Assembly: GCF_020523985.1 (NCBI RefSeq)
Contig: NZ_JAIVKM010000001.1
Location: 868,001 to 932,000 of the forward strand
From: Mangrovibacter yixingensis
GTDB lineage: Bacteria; Pseudomonadota; Gammaproteobacteria; Enterobacterales; Enterobacteriaceae
Direction of reading: 5' to 3'
DNA: 64,000 nucleotides
A program made the position numbers and the translations under genes. Shown here in pieces: positions 16,074-25,933 of this stretch. Numbering within the stretch: position 1 is the first letter of the stretch; every line of letters starts with the position of its first letter. The notes beneath the pieces are model-generated. The model saw nothing but the letters and a program-made list of their open reading frames with translations, was not told the DNA's origin and made no database searches.

Positions 16074-17396
16074 TTATTTCACGGGAGCCAGCGCAGTGCT
16101 GTCTACATAGGGCTTCATGATGGTGTCTGCCTGTTCCTGCGCAGTTTTAGCGGCACTTTCCGGTGTTACTTTCGGGTCGTTAACCACTGCTGCTAACTGG
16201 TTCTCCATCGCCTTACGTACCGCAACCGTTTCATAGGTGGCATACCAGGGGTGAGCGTACTGTAACTGTTTAAGGGCAATTGCGGCTCGTGGGTCGTTTG
16301 CCAGGTAGGCTTTCATTTCTGGTGTGTCATAGGTGGCTTTACGTGGTGAGAAGTAACCCGTAAAGCGGCTCCATTCGCCATTGATTTTCGGGCTGACCAG
16401 GTAATTCAGAAATTCCCAGGCCGCTTTTTTCTGAGCGTCGGAAATACCTTTAAAGCTGACCAGGCTGGCACCGCCAATGGGCACAGCGCGCTGCTCTTTG
16501 GCAGGCAGCATGGCGACCCCTAACTCAAAATCTTTACTGTTATCACGCATAAAGCCCAGCGCCCCGGTACTGAGCATCGCCATCCCCAGTTTCCCGGAAA
16601 AGAATGCCGCGCTGATTTGTTTGGCATTCAGCACGCCAGAGGGCATGACATGGTCCTGGTATATCAGGTTCTGCCAGAAACGCAGGGCGCCAATAGTGGT
16701 GGGTGAGTTGTAATACACTTCGCCAGGCCAGGTGTCGTTAAAGTAGTTACCGCCATTGGCGCGAACTAATGCAGAGAGGATCCAGCCGCCGTAATCGTCA
16801 TTGGTAGAAGGCATCATGATTCCCCATTGCCCTTCGTCTTTGTTGGTCAGCTTAAGCGCATCGGCGCGTAACTCTGCCCAGGTTTGAGGCGGCTGGGTTA
16901 TACCAGCTTTAGCAAACAGTGTTTTGTTGTAATAGAGAATTGGCGTGGAGTTGTGGAACGGAATGGCATAAGTTTCACCCATCACCTGGGCATTTTTCCA
17001 CATGGCAGGCCAGAAATTCTGCTCCAGAAAATCATTCGCTTTCAGGTTGCCGTATTTCAGAATCTCATCCATGGGCAGTATTTCTTTTTTCAGCGCCAGG
17101 TCGGTGGTGAAGTTGGCGGACATAATCACCAGCGCAGGTGGTTGCCCGGCTTTTTGGGCTGATTCTGCTTTAATTTTTGTGGTGTCGTAATTGCCGGTAA
17201 AAATACCGCGCACCTCAACATCTTGTTGTGAATCATTAAAGGTTTTAATGATACGGTTCATTTCCATGGTCAGCTTACCGTCAACCGGTGCCGGAAACAT
17301 AAAATCTATCTTTTCTTTTGCCAGTGCGCTGGCAGTGAACGCCAGAGTTAAACTGCATACCAGAGCCGGTAACCGGGAAGGCGTGGCCTTAAACAT
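16074..17396 (-). CDS. ABC transporter periplasmic binding protein, UgpB-like
   Basis: A 440-residue extracellular solute-binding protein of the family-1 (carbohydrate uptake transporter-1) type. A signal peptide ([20 protein letters not shown], cleavage near ALAKEK) is followed by TFNDSQQDVEVRGIFTGNYDTT, AIPFHNSTPILYYNKTLF and GGASLVSF, all UgpB-like. The ATG at 17396 has AGGAG 8 bases upstream and overlaps the ATPase gene stop by 8 bases. It is the last gene of a five-gene operon that includes gpdQ, so a glycerophosphodiester or glycerol-3-phosphate-like ligand is inferred. A maltose-type sugar remains possible. Confidence 0.87.
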   Translation of the reverse strand: MFKATPSRLPALVCSLTLAFTASALAKEKIDFMFPAPVDGKLTMEMNRIIKTFNDSQQDVEVRGIFTGNYDTTKIKAESAQKAGQPPALVIMSANFTTDLALKKEILPMDEILKYGNLKANDFLEQNFWPAMWKNAQVMGETYAIPFHNSTPILYYNKTLFAKAGITQPPQTWAELRADALKLTNKDEGQWGIMMPSTNDDYGGWILSALVRANGGNYFNDTWPGEVYYNSPTTIGALRFWQNLIYQDHVMPSGVLNAKQISAAFFSGKLGMAMLSTGALGFMRDNSKDFELGVAMLPAKEQRAVPIGGASLVSFKGISDAQKKAAWEFLNYLVSPKINGEWSRFTGYFSPRKATYDTPEMKAYLANDPRAAIALKQLQYAHPWYATYETVAVRKAMENQLAAVVNDPKVTPESAAKTAQEQADTIMKPYVDSTALAPVK

Positions 17397-18465
17397 GAAT
17401 AGTCTCCTGATGTAATAAATTGAGCTGTGTGTCAGCATCAAAAAAGTGCAGATCTTCGGGGGAAAAGCCGGGCTGAATAATGTCGCCACATTCGGGGATG
17501 CTGCCTCGGTGGCGGCGGCAGTAGCGCATATTCCCAAACGGGGTGGCCAGGTGGAGTAAATAGTCGGCACCCATTAGCTCTCGCTGGCGAAGGGTGGCGG
17601 CAAAGGTGAACTGGCCGGGTTGTGGGGTATCGGTAATATGTTCTGGGCGAATCCCCACCCATACCCGGCCAGCCGGCCTGGTACTTACAGGCAAAGGAAG
17701 TGCTTGTTCCCCAAAAAAGACCTGGCCGTTTTTGCAGGGTAACAACAGCAGATTCATGGCGGGCGAACCAATAAACCCGGCAACAAAGACATTTGCTGGA
17801 TGGTGGTAAATGTCAGCGGGGCGGCCAGTTTGCTGAATCACGCCATCTTTCATCACCACAATCCTGTCTGCCATTGACATCGCTTCGGTTTGGTCGTGGG
17901 TGACATAAATGGTGCTGATGCGCAGCGTTTGGTGCAGCGCCATGATGCTGTCGCGCACCTCGGTACGCAGCTGCGCATCCAGGTTTGAAAGCGGTTCATC
18001 CATTAAGAACAACTTCGGATCACGGACAATCGCACGAGCCATCGCAACACGCTGGCGTTGCCCCCCTGAAAGCTTGCCGGGTTTACTGTCCAGTAATGGG
18101 CCCAGGTGCAGCATTTGTGCAGCTTTTTCCAGGCGCGGTTGCCACCCGGATTTTGCCTCTTTGCGCACTTTCATGCCGAAGGTAATGTTGTCCCGCACCG
18201 ATAAATGGGGAAACAGCGCATAGTTCTGGAAAATCATCGCAAAGTTGCGCTCACCGGCTGGCAGGCTGTTGATGGGTTCCCCATCCAGCCAGATTTCGCC
18301 GGTGGTGGCGTCTTCCAGCCCGGCAATCAGGCGCAGCAGGGTGCTCTTCCCACAGCCAGATGGCCCAACCAGCACCACAAACTCACCATCATGAATGTCC
18401 AGTGCCAGCGCGTGCAGGGCGGTTTTCCCATCAAAGGTTTTACTCAGGTTTTGCAACTTCAGCAT
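17389..18465 (-). CDS. ABC transporter ATPase, UgpC/MalK-like
   Basis: A 358-residue ATPase of the CUT1 class. Walker [10 protein letters not shown] is at 34-42, Q-loop FQNYALFPH near 80, signature LSGGQRQR near 133, Walker B LFLMDEP near 152, H-loop THD near 188. A C-terminal OB-type (TOBE) domain follows (WVGIRPEHI). Such ATPases energise sugar or glycerol-phosphate uptake. Its start overlaps the gpdQ stop by 7 bases and its end overlaps the binding-protein gene by 8, indicating translational coupling. Confidence 0.9.
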   Translation of the reverse strand: MLKLQNLSKTFDGKTALHALALDIHDGEFVVLVGPSGCGKSTLLRLIAGLEDATTGEIWLDGEPINSLPAGERNFAMIFQNYALFPHLSVRDNITFGMKVRKEAKSGWQPRLEKAAQMLHLGPLLDSKPGKLSGGQRQRVAMARAIVRDPKLFLMDEPLSNLDAQLRTEVRDSIMALHQTLRISTIYVTHDQTEAMSMADRIVVMKDGVIQQTGRPADIYHHPANVFVAGFIGSPAMNLLLLPCKNGQVFFGEQALPLPVSTRPAGRVWVGIRPEHITDTPQPGQFTFAATLRQRELMGADYLLHLATPFGNMRYCRRHRGSIPECGDIIQPGFSPEDLHFFDADTQLNLLHQETIHV

Positions 18466-19295
18466 GGCGATGACGGCTCCTCAGTGGGGCAACTGGCTTG
18501 TGGGTCATACAGCCAGGGGCCAGCAAAGTGCGCCAGAGAGTGCTGGTAACTCACCCATTGCTCACCTACCTGGCGGTGCATGGTGCACGCAGCGGGCGAC
18601 ATATCGTAATACGGGCGGTTATCTTCATGGTGGTAAGGAACCTGGTGTACGGTGCCGGGCACGGTGGCAATAATGGCCTGGCGGTATTGCGTCATACACA
18701 GGTTATGGTTATGGCCACAGAACACGCGAACAAGGTTTGGATGGCGGGCAATCAATTCCAGCAGTAAATGGCCATTTTCACAGGCGATAGGATCCATTTG
18801 CGCATTGCCCAGCGGCAAAGGCGGGTGGTGCATAAAGACGGCAGCCGGTTTGTCTGGGTTGTCGCCCAGTTGCTTATCGAGCCATGCCAGTGTTTCCGCA
18901 GTCAGCCAGCCACTTGATGTACCCGTCCTGCTGGTATCAATAAACAAAAGCCGGGTGGCAAAGTGGTCAACCGCATAGCGAATGTTGTCCGGATCATTTC
19001 CCAGTTGGGGGCATAACGGGCGCAAAAACTCCAGAAAATGGGCTTTATCATCGTGATTACCCGGAATCACCAGTAGCGGGTAACGCAAAGCACCGAGCAC
19101 CTGGCGGGCCACCTGGTACTCTTCCGGGCGGCCACAATTCACAATATCACCACTGACAATCACGGCATCAGGCGCTTCGCGCAGTGCATTCAGTTGAGCC
19201 ACCACATCTGCGTTGCCGGCATTTACATCAATAAACCCGTACAGTTTCTGGTTGTGGCTGCGAAAATGGGTATCAGAAATTTGTGCTAACAGCAT
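18459..19295 (-). CDS. gpdQ: Glycerophosphodiesterase GpdQ (binuclear metallophosphoesterase)
   Basis: A 278-residue calcineurin-type phosphodiesterase matching Enterobacter (Klebsiella) aerogenes GpdQ along nearly its whole length. All binuclear metal ligands are present: Asp8 and His10 in SDTHF, Asp50 in SGDIVN, Asn80 in GNHDD, the His pair in MHHPP, and GHNH near 195-197. Known GpdQ hydrolyses glycerophosphodiesters and, promiscuously, other phosphodiesters. No signal peptide is seen, so it acts in the cytoplasm on imported substrate. GAGGTG precedes the ATG at 19295, the same start as in GpdQ. It sits between the permease and ATPase genes of the transporter, which suggests uptake followed by hydrolysis. 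Confidence 0.93.
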   Translation of the reverse strand: MLLAQISDTHFRSHNQKLYGFIDVNAGNADVVAQLNALREAPDAVIVSGDIVNCGRPEEYQVARQVLGALRYPLLVIPGNHDDKAHFLEFLRPLCPQLGNDPDNIRYAVDHFATRLLFIDTSRTGTSSGWLTAETLAWLDKQLGDNPDKPAAVFMHHPPLPLGNAQMDPIACENGHLLLELIARHPNLVRVFCGHNHNLCMTQYRQAIIATVPGTVHQVPYHHEDNRPYYDMSPAACTMHRQVGEQWVSYQHSLAHFAGPWLYDPQASCPTEEPSSPC

Positions 19296-19308
19296 AAAAA
19301 ACACCTCG

Positions 19309-20193
19309 TTATTTAATACCCGAAAAACCAAAGCTTCTCAGGAACTGCTTTTGAAACAGAATAAAAACCAGCATTAACGGCAGGCACACCATCAGCGTAC
19401 CGGCACTGATCATGCCCCATTGCCCGCCAGACTCCGCCCCCATGGCAAAGGACACCAGGCCCACAGTAAGCACTTGTTTATCCGGGTCGTTGAGAATCAT
19501 CAGTGGCCACAAATACTCATTCCAGTGGTAGGTGATACTGACGGTGGCAAAGGCAAGAATGGAAGGCCACGAACCCGGCAACATGACGTGATACAACACC
19601 TGCCACCAACTACAGCCTTCCATTAGTGCCGCTTCTTCAATCTCTTTAGGGATAGCCATAAAAGCCTGGCGCATCACAAATACGCCGAAAGCAGAAGTGA
19701 AGTAGGGCATCATGACCCCGGTAAGTGTGTTGAGCAGGCCCAGACTTTTCAGTGTGAGCATGTTGGGCACCATCATGACGACGGGCATTACCATCAGTTG
19801 CACCAGAAACAGGGCGAACAGGGTTTGTTTGCCACGGAACTGGTGGCAGGCAAACACATAGCCTGCTGTGGTGGCAGTCACCAGTTGCACCACAAATGTT
19901 CCGCCAGCAAAAAACAGGGTGTTGGCATACAGGCTGAGCCAGTTGGCGCTCTGCCAGGCATCGCGAAAGTTATCCAGAGTGAGTGGCCCGCGGGGAAGCA
20001 GCGATGCCATATCGTCGCCAAAAGTTGTGGCACTGAATGCTGATGAGAGCATCCAGAGAAACGGGCTTACCCACAGCAAGGCCAGGCACAGTAACAGGAG
20101 TGTTAATGTGAGTGCGGGTACGGGCGTGGTGCGGGAGCGAGGCAGGGGGCGTGCCCGGGTTGCCAGAGTAACCGGAGATATATCAGCGCTCAT
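19309..20193 (-). CDS. ABC transporter permease, UgpE-like
   Basis: A 294-residue inner membrane permease with six predicted membrane segments; the first is at about 28-50 ([22 protein letters not shown]). The EAA loop [27 protein letters not shown] near 190-216 contacts the ATPase. It is most like the UgpE/MalG half of CUT1 transporters. Its start overlaps the upstream permease gene by 11 bases, and gpdQ begins 13 bases after its stop. Confidence 0.88.
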   Translation of the reverse strand: MSADISPVTLATRARPLPRSRTTPVPALTLTLLLLCLALLWVSPFLWMLSSAFSATTFGDDMASLLPRGPLTLDNFRDAWQSANWLSLYANTLFFAGGTFVVQLVTATTAGYVFACHQFRGKQTLFALFLVQLMVMPVVMMVPNMLTLKSLGLLNTLTGVMMPYFTSAFGVFVMRQAFMAIPKEIEEAALMEGCSWWQVLYHVMLPGSWPSILAFATVSITYHWNEYLWPLMILNDPDKQVLTVGLVSFAMGAESGGQWGMISAGTLMVCLPLMLVFILFQKQFLRSFGFSGIK

Positions 20194-21055
20194 AGTGGGC
20201 TCCTTTCTCCATCCACTTCAGGTTGAACAGTGAGAAAGCGAATAACCCGGCCAGTGTCAGGAAGGTTGCAGCTGACGCTTTACCCAGGTCATGGGTTTCC
20301 CAGGTGAGGTTCTGGATGTAATAAAGCAGCACAGTGGTGGCGTTATCCGGGCCGCCCTGAGTCATTACGGCAACGTGGTCGATTTGAGTGATGCCGTAAA
20401 TCAATGCGGTGGTCAGGACAAAGCTCAGCGTTGGGCGCAGTAAAGGCAGAGTAACCAGAAAGAAACGCTGTGTGGATGAAGCACCTTCCATGCGCGCCGC
20501 TTCATGTGTTGAAGCTGGTATCCCCTGTAGCCCCGCCAGGAAAAACAGCATGTAATACCCAGCAAACTTCCAGACACCAATCAGCGCTAATGCAAACAAC
20601 GCTGTATTGCTGCGCCCCAGCCAGTTGTTATTTTGTGGGCCAAACCACACAGACAGGTAATGGTCCAGTAACCCAAGCCCCGGCATAAAAATAAACAGCC
20701 ACAAGGCAGCAGCGCTTACCATAGGCACAATCATGGGGAAGAAAAACGCAGTGCGCAGCCAGCGGTTCAACCGGTGGTTTTCCCACAGCGCAACGGCCAG
20801 TAATAACGCCAGTGCAATACCCGGAACTACGGTCAGCAGGATATACACCAGGTTATTGGTCAGTGCGCGCCAAAAGACCGGGTCTGCCAGCAGACGGGCA
20901 AAGTTCCCGAGCCCAACATAGGCGGGGTTTTCACTGGATAGCCGGGTATCAAACAGGCTGTCATAAACTGACCGCACCAGGGGAAACCAGGTAAACAGCA
21001 CTAAAAAAAACAGCGATGGGGTAAGGATTAACCAAATTTGCCAGGTTCTGCGCAT
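20183..21055 (-). CDS. ABC transporter permease, UgpA-like (first gene of the gpdQ operon)
   Basis: About 290 residues from the ATG at 21055 (MRRTWQIWLILTPSLFFLVLF). It has six membrane segments and the EAA loop HEAARMEGASSTQRFFLVTLPLLRP near 200-225. It resembles the UgpA/MalF half of CUT1 transporters. A TTG at 21091 would extend it by 12 residues; neither start has a strong ribosome-binding site. It is first in the operon permease-permease-gpdQ-ATPase-binding protein, an order different from ugpBAECQ of E. coli. Confidence 0.87.
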   Translation of the reverse strand: MRRTWQIWLILTPSLFFLVLFTWFPLVRSVYDSLFDTRLSSENPAYVGLGNFARLLADPVFWRALTNNLVYILLTVVPGIALALLLAVALWENHRLNRWLRTAFFFPMIVPMVSAAALWLFIFMPGLGLLDHYLSVWFGPQNNNWLGRSNTALFALALIGVWKFAGYYMLFFLAGLQGIPASTHEAARMEGASSTQRFFLVTLPLLRPTLSFVLTTALIYGITQIDHVAVMTQGGPDNATTVLLYYIQNLTWETHDLGKASAATFLTLAGLFAFSLFNLKWMEKGAHYER

Positions 21056-21120
21056 AACAGCATTTGCCTTATTACCACTCTCAGAAGGCAAACAGTCTGG
21101 TAAGGAAACACTGCAACAGC

Positions 21121-21138
21121 ATGGCGTAAAGATGACGG
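21121..21138 (-). promoter_or_regulatory. Possible Pho box upstream of the gpdQ operon
   Basis: On the minus strand CCGTCAT and ACGCCAT are separated by CTTT, as in PhoB tandem 7-mers (consensus CTGTCAT N4 CTGTCAT). The first repeat matches 6 of 7 and the second only 4 of 7. The position, 66 bases before the first ATG, suits PhoB activation, but no clear -10 was found. It is weak and listed as a testable hint. Confidence 0.25.
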
Positions 21139-21158
21139 TTTAATGAAAGGAACATATT

Positions 21159-21186
21159 GGCAAGGAGCAGCATTATGCTCCTTGCC
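21159..21186 (-). terminator. Terminator-like hairpin after yccJ
   Basis: A perfect 11-base-pair stem, GGCAAGGAGCA with TGCTCCTTGCC, with a 6-base loop begins 10 bases beyond the yccJ stop. The following minus-strand sequence has scattered T but no clean run. Confidence 0.6.
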
Positions 21187-21196
21187 GTTACAGCAA

Positions 21197-21424
21197 TTAG
21201 ACGTTTTGCCGTTCTATGGTTTGTTCTCCCCAGAACAGGGTTTGTTTATCGCTACTGGCGAAGGCTTTGATAAGTGCCATATCGTTGCCTTCTTCCCACA
21301 TTTTCTCGGCCAGTTGTTCGTCATAATTGACTAATTCAAAAATCGCCTCAGCAATTTCTGGTGACGTGTTGCGCAAGGCGGCCCATTCGCCAACGTGGTG
21401 TAATTTACTTGCCTGGTTTGTCAT
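21197..21424 (-). CDS. yccJ: YccJ family protein
   Basis: A 75-residue protein, the exact length of E. coli YccJ, with the diagnostic [23 protein letters not shown] and the C-terminus [13 protein letters not shown]. Function is unknown. The ATG at 21424 has AGGAGG upstream. In E. coli yccJ is cotranscribed behind wrbA; here no wrbA lies upstream, and the space up to the next gene is non-coding. Confidence 0.92.
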   Translation of the reverse strand: MTNQASKLHHVGEWAALRNTSPEIAEAIFELVNYDEQLAEKMWEEGNDMALIKAFASSDKQTLFWGEQTIERQNV

Positions 21425-21873
21425 AACGCCTCCTGTAACAGGGTATTTAGCCAAACATGTTTACCGCCACCCTGAGAGCTTTTCGCCACAAGCAGTGAGC
21501 AATGGCGTATTTATGTTGCGCATTGGTGGCAGCTGTTGCCATGCAGCATCAGGCGAGTACCACCCAGGGTTGCGGTATTGTAATGCCAGGGCGGCACAGG
21601 TGGTGAGAGCACTATCTTCTGTAGTGAAACTGCAGCATTTGGGTGAGTGCCGTTAGCCGGTACCCGATGTTCCCGTTACCTGTATCGACTCCCTGTTCTA
21701 TTAAAGATAAGTGCCATGGTACAGAGTGCAAATCTTGCTGTGTTTTTTAGCCAGTGAGCGCGTATTACTCTGGGGAAAATGATATTTTTTATTCCCTCTT
21801 GAAGCGCAGGCTTCCCCGGCGCAAACTGGGCGCAATCTTTTCGTATAACAGGTTTTTTGCAGTGCAATCTTTG
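21425..21873. other. Gene-free 449-base stretch between yccJ and the DMT exporter
   Basis: It should hold the yccJ promoter and the promoter of the plus-strand exporter. I looked for a wrbA remnant on the minus strand and saw none. Short open frames here lack ribosome-binding sites and family motifs. Confidence 0.5.
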
Positions 21874-22800
21874 ATGAAATTCTCTATTAAACCCCAGGAA
21901 GCCATTCTGATGCTTATCACGATGTTCTGGGGGGGAACATTCCTTGCTGTGCAGTATGCAACGGCAGACAGTGGCCCATTTTTCTTTGTCGGGTTACGTT
22001 TTGCTGCAGCGGCTGTAGCTGTGGGGTTGCTTTCGTTTCGCTCGCTGCGTGGGCTGACTTTACTGGAGCTGAAAGCCGGGGTGGCTATTGGGATTGCGAT
22101 TGCTTTCGGGTACAGCCTGCAAACCTGGGGGCTGCATTTTATTCCCAGCAGTAAATCCGCTTTTATTACCGCGATGTATGTGCCGTTAGTGCCATTATTG
22201 CAATGGGTTTGCCTTGGCAAAATGCCCGGTGTCATGGCCTGGATAGGGATTGCACTGGCTTTTGTCGGGTTGGTATTGCTGGCAGGCCCACAAGGCTCGC
22301 TGCTGTCTCCGGGCCATGGAGAGGTGATAACGCTGGTTAGTGCACTGGCGATTGCAGCGGAAATCATCCTGATCAGTGCCTGGGCGGGCAAAGTCGATGT
22401 CAAACGCGTTACGGTCGTGCAACTGGCGACGGCGTCGTTAGTGGCGTTTGTGACTATGCTGCCTGCCGGTGAATCTGTACCGGCAATGACGCCGAGGTTG
22501 TGGGTTGTGGGCATTGGCCTGGGGATTTTTAGTGCCATTATTCAGGTGACTATGAATTGGGCACAGCGCAGTGTCTCCCCTACACGAGCGACGGTTATCT
22601 ACACGGGTGAACCGGTCTGGGCGGGTGTGTTTGGGCGGTTTGCAGGTGAACGCCTGCCGTTGCTGGCTCTGGTTGGTGGGGTATTGATTGTGCTCGGGGT
22701 GCTGGTGAGCGAAATGCGCCTGAAGCACAGAAAAAAAGCGAAAGATGAGCCTGATGACAAACATCATGTTCGTACAGAACGAGAGGATGTCACCCTATAA
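21874..22800 (+). CDS. DMT-superfamily (EamA) transporter
   Basis: About 308 residues with ten hydrophobic segments forming two EamA repeats: MFWGGTFLAVQYA starts the first, and the second begins near residue 150 (LVSALAIAAEIILISAW). SKSAFITAMYVPLVPLLQWV and SPTRATVIYTGEPVWAGVFG are the conserved helix-4/9 motifs. A charged C-terminal tail (KHRKKAKDEPDDKHH) is cytoplasmic. Likely an exporter of amino acids or metabolites; the substrate cannot be told. The start is uncertain: ATG 21874 lacks a good ribosome-binding site and GTG 21862 is an alternative with AGG upstream. It is convergent with rutF, at the place where E. coli has rutG. Confidence 0.85.
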   Translation: MKFSIKPQEAILMLITMFWGGTFLAVQYATADSGPFFFVGLRFAAAAVAVGLLSFRSLRGLTLLELKAGVAIGIAIAFGYSLQTWGLHFIPSSKSAFITAMYVPLVPLLQWVCLGKMPGVMAWIGIALAFVGLVLLAGPQGSLLSPGHGEVITLVSALAIAAEIILISAWAGKVDVKRVTVVQLATASLVAFVTMLPAGESVPAMTPRLWVVGIGLGIFSAIIQVTMNWAQRSVSPTRATVIYTGEPVWAGVFGRFAGERLPLLALVGGVLIVLGVLVSEMRLKHRKKAKDEPDDKHHVRTEREDVTL

Positions 22801-22841
22801 AAAACCAGGAAAATCAATTCATTGATTTTCGGCTGCTCACT

Positions 22842-22877
22842 AAAAAGAAGGAAAAACCACGTTTTTCCCTTCTTTTT
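22842..22877. terminator. Bidirectional terminator between the DMT gene and rutF
   Basis: AAAAAGAAGG-AAAAA pairs with TTTTTCCCTTCTTTTT with one bulge. It ends in a U-rich tract on both strands and lies between two convergent stops. Confidence 0.8.
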
Positions 22878-22932
22878 CATCAATCTGAAGATGCTGTTGT
22901 TCCTGTTTCTCAGGCGCCAGATAACTGAAGGC

Positions 22933-23418
22933 TCAAGCGGCGCTAATTAGTGGGTGGTAGCGGCGGTCAAACCACATCAGCCCATGGGGTTCACCTGCGC
23001 TCACAATGTCCTTGAGCTGGCAAAACAGAATATCGTGTGTGCCAACACTGACCACCTGGCTTATTTGGCAATCGAAGCTGACCAGAGCCCCTTCGAGCAA
23101 CGGGCAACCCGTTACTCCAGTTTGCCATTGGGCTGCAGCAAACCGGGTTTCCATTGGGGTTTTGCCGCCAAACAACGTAGACAGTTCAGACTGGTTAGCC
23201 GCAAGGGTATTCACACATAAATGGCGGTTTTCTTTAAATACCGGCCACACGGAGGCCTGGCGGTTGAGGCAAACTAACAGCGTCGGTGGGTCGTCTGTTA
23301 CGCTGCAAACGGCAGATGCGGTGAACCCGGCACGCCCGGCCGGGCCATCGGTAGTTATGATATTCACTGCCGCGCCAAGGCGCGACATGGCATCACGAAA
23401 CAGTGTTTTCTCCAGCAT
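22933..23418 (-). CDS. rutF: FMN reductase RutF
   Basis: A 161-residue flavin reductase of the split-barrel family that supplies reduced FMN to RutA. Near the N-terminus [19 protein letters not shown] and [25 protein letters not shown] form the FMN site, and a [10 protein letters not shown] segment is near residue 130. GTAGGAGG precedes the ATG. It is the last gene of rutABCDEF here, 8 bases after rutE, followed by a terminator; no rutG follows. Confidence 0.93.
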   Translation of the reverse strand: MLEKTLFRDAMSRLGAAVNIITTDGPAGRAGFTASAVCSVTDDPPTLLVCLNRQASVWPVFKENRHLCVNTLAANQSELSTLFGGKTPMETRFAAAQWQTGVTGCPLLEGALVSFDCQISQVVSVGTHDILFCQLKDIVSAGEPHGLMWFDRRYHPLISAA

Positions 23419-23426
23419 GTTGCCTC

Positions 23427-24017
23427 CTACTCCAGCCCGCAGGCCACGTCGAAATCCAGCCTCGGCAGGCGCGCATGTACTTTGCTGCTGTCGCCATAAC
23501 CAATATTGATAAGCAGGTTACTTTTCCAGCCTGAATCCGCGAAGAACGTTGTGTTAACTCTCTCCTGGTCAAATCCGGACATTGGCCCGGTATCCAGCCC
23601 CAACGACCGGCAGGCCATTATCAGATAAGCAGCCTGCAGACTACTGTTACGAAACGCGGTTTCTTCTGCCAGGGCCGGGCTTGATGTGAACCAGGCACGG
23701 GCATCTGCATGGGGAAAGAGTGTAGGGAGTTGTTCATAAAATGCCGGGTCCCACGCCACAATAGCGGTAACCGGGGCCAGCATGGTTTTTTCCAGATTTC
23801 CGCTGGACAGTGCGGGCTTCAGGCGTGCTTTCCCTTCCGCGCTTCGGACAAACAGAAAACGGGCAGGCGAACAGTTGGCGGAAGTTGGCCCCATTTTGAC
23901 CAGATCATACAGTTGAACCAGTAACGCGTCCGGGACAGGCTTTTCCAGCCAGTGTCCGTGGGTGTGCGCACCAGTAAACAGTGTTGCCAGTGCCTCTGGT
24001 GTTAAAACTTCTTGCAT
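23427..24017 (-). CDS. rutE: RutE, nitroreductase-like malonic semialdehyde reductase
   Basis: A 196-residue nitroreductase-fold protein. In the Rut pathway it reduces malonic semialdehyde to 3-hydroxypropionate. [17 protein letters not shown] near residues 42-58, [21 protein letters not shown] near 130-150 and the C-terminal LLINIGYGD are family marks. AAGGAGATG precedes the ATG at 24017, and the start overlaps the rutD end by 16 bases. Confidence 0.93.
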   Translation of the reverse strand: MQEVLTPEALATLFTGAHTHGHWLEKPVPDALLVQLYDLVKMGPTSANCSPARFLFVRSAEGKARLKPALSSGNLEKTMLAPVTAIVAWDPAFYEQLPTLFPHADARAWFTSSPALAEETAFRNSSLQAAYLIMACRSLGLDTGPMSGFDQERVNTTFFADSGWKSNLLINIGYGDSSKVHARLPRLDFDVACGLE

Positions 24018-24829
24018 AACATCTCCTTGTATCTTTCTTCGGCCGCGTCCGGGAGTAATAGAGCCAGCCCGTCAAGTAACAGGCTGTTAAATGTGTCACT
24101 GGCGGTAACGTTGCAGGCATGTGCTCCCCAGGGCATCACGGACAGGTGGCTCGTGGGAAGGCATTCATGCAACATTTGGGAGCAGTGCCAGGGCACCAGT
24201 AAGTCGTCCCGGGCGCAGATTAACAGCACAGGTTGGGTTATCTGGCCTGCTGTTTGGGTAAAGTCGGCCTGCTTCAGGGCGGATAAGCGAGCCCGTAAAT
24301 TCGCTTCACCCTGAAAATGGGCATTGTGCAGCGCCTCTTCTGCTTCAAGGCGGGGCTGCTGTTCACCCAGCCATTGTGCCGGGTAGAGAAACAGCGGTTG
24401 CGCAAGGTTCCAGGCTGCGGGCCCGCCACTGCTTAATAGTTGCTCGCGGATGGCAAAACAGCGCCGGGTTTGTGCGTTCAGGCTTAACCAGCCATTGATT
24501 ATCACCAACGCAGTAATAGATTGTGGGTAACTCAGAGCCAGTTGTATGCCAATCAAGCCGCCTAGCGCGTGGCCGATAACTGCGTAACGGGTCACACCCT
24601 GTTGCGCCAGCGCATGATGTAACTCATCAGCCATCATCGCCATGGTGTAGTCAGCCGGGAGTTCAGCCTGGTTTTCCCCAGTACCTCGCTGGTCATAAGT
24701 GATGACCTGGTATTGGGTTTTGAGGGCACTGATTTGCGCCACCCAGTAACCGCCACTGCCTCCCAAACCGGAACTGAGCACCATCACAGGTGCGCCGGGG
24801 TATGGCGCATCATGGATGTGCAGTTTCAT
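24002..24829 (-). CDS. rutD: RutD, alpha/beta hydrolase (carbamate hydrolase)
   Basis: A 275-residue alpha/beta hydrolase of the Rut pathway, helping break down the carbamate/aminoacrylate intermediate. [11 protein letters not shown] near residue 19 (oxyanion), YDQRGTGEN, and GHALGGLIG near 94-102 in place of the nucleophile elbow GxSxG are seen: the nucleophile position is Ala, not Ser. I recall other RutD proteins being similarly variable there. The ATG overlaps the rutC stop in ATGA. Confidence 0.92.
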   Translation of the reverse strand: MKLHIHDAPYPGAPVMVLSSGLGGSGGYWVAQISALKTQYQVITYDQRGTGENQAELPADYTMAMMADELHHALAQQGVTRYAVIGHALGGLIGIQLALSYPQSITALVIINGWLSLNAQTRRCFAIREQLLSSGGPAAWNLAQPLFLYPAQWLGEQQPRLEAEEALHNAHFQGEANLRARLSALKQADFTQTAGQITQPVLLICARDDLLVPWHCSQMLHECLPTSHLSVMPWGAHACNVTASDTFNSLLLDGLALLLPDAAEERYKEMLCKKF

Positions 24830-25224
24830 GCAGAGGCTCCATTGCCAATATGGGCTGTAGTGGCGATTTCCACCAGGGCTTCAGGTTTAACCAGACCACA
24901 CTGGATGCAAAAACGTGCCGGTTTATCGCCTGGAAAAAACTCTGCGTAAACTTCGTTAATCGCGGCGTAGTGATTCCAGTCGGTGATAAAAATAGCGTTG
25001 AATGTCACATCCTCCATCGTCCCGCCCGCTGTCTCGATAACGGTTTTGATCGTTTCTAAAACGTGGCGGGTTTGTGCCTTTGGGTCGCCGGGGTATACCA
25101 CATTATTTTGTTTATCAAATGGCAGTGTGCCGGAGACATAGACCACACCATCTGCCAAAGTACCGGGTACAAAAGGTGCAATAGGGGTTGTGGTGCCTGG
25201 CGGAATAATGACTTGTTTTGGCAT
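24826..25224 (-). CDS. rutC: RutC, RidA-family aminoacrylate deaminase
   Basis: A 132-residue member of the YjgF/YER057c/UK114 (RidA) family, hydrolysing 3-aminoacrylate to malonic semialdehyde in uracil breakdown. [46 protein letters not shown] and [19 protein letters not shown] match E. coli RutC. The ATG at 25224 with AAGGAA upstream gives the E. coli N-terminus [10 protein letters not shown]. Confidence 0.94.
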   Translation of the reverse strand: MPKQVIIPPGTTTPIAPFVPGTLADGVVYVSGTLPFDKQNNVVYPGDPKAQTRHVLETIKTVIETAGGTMEDVTFNAIFITDWNHYAAINEVYAEFFPGDKPARFCIQCGLVKPEALVEIATTAHIGNGASA

Positions 25225-25234
25225 GGTATGTTCC

Positions 25235-25933
25235 TTACGCAATACGGGCTAATGGTTTGGTATCAAGGGTGTCGCAGAATGTTTGAACATTGCTGACCCA
25301 ACCGAAGAAGGTTTCAATATTGAATAACGCGGCCTGTTGCGCGAACGCAGGGCCCGCCTGGTGCGTGGCGTCCTCCAGTACGATGCCAAAATATTCAAGG
25401 AAGAAGCCGTCGCGCAGGGTGGATTCCACACAGACATTAGTGGCAATGCCAGTAAAGAACAGTTGGCGAATTCCCCGGCTGCGTAAAATGCTGTCGAGCG
25501 GTGTATTAAAAAAGCCACTGTAGCGGGGTTTAGGGAGCAAAATGTCACCAGGTTCCGGTTTAAGCGCATCCACCAGTTGGTAATCCCAGCCACCTTTTGC
25601 CAGTAACTTACCTTCGAGTTCCGGGCGCTGACGCATGGTTTTTAGCGCGTTGGACTTGTGCCAGTTAGGTGACCCTGGTCCACCTGCCTCAACATATTGT
25701 TCATCCCAGCCATTCTGGAACCAGATAACCGGGATTCCGGCGGCCCGTGCGGCACTGACGGCAATGTTGATTTTTTCAATCACCGGGCCAGTAGCCGAAA
25801 CATCAAACCCGGCAAGGTCGAGATAACCCCCTTTGCTGGCGTAAGCGTTTTGCATATCGACGACAATTAATGCACTTTGTGCGGGAGAAAACGTAATTGC
25901 CTCCGGACGAGCTTCAAGCGTCAAGTCTTTCAT
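25235..25933 (-). CDS. rutB: RutB, ureidoacrylate amidohydrolase (isochorismatase-like)
   Basis: A 232-residue cysteine hydrolase. It releases the carbamoyl group from the ring-opened product of RutA. The triad regions are visible: VVDMQNAY (Asp), [10 protein letters not shown] (Lys) and [17 protein letters not shown] (nucleophile Cys). Its ATG shares one base with the rutA stop (TGATG). Confidence 0.95.
   Translation of the reverse strand: MKDLTLEARPEAITFSPAQSALIVVDMQNAYASKGGYLDLAGFDVSATGPVIEKINIAVSAARAAGIPVIWFQNGWDEQYVEAGGPGSPNWHKSNALKTMRQRPELEGKLLAKGGWDYQLVDALKPEPGDILLPKPRYSGFFNTPLDSILRSRGIRQLFFTGIATNVCVESTLRDGFFLEYFGIVLEDATHQAGPAFAQQAALFNIETFFGWVSNVQTFCDTLDTKPLARIA

Noticed and set aside
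21789-22538. 249-codon minus-strand open frame opposite the DMT gene
   Set aside because: The plus strand encodes a clear ten-segment EamA protein; the antisense frame has no recognisable motif or start signal.
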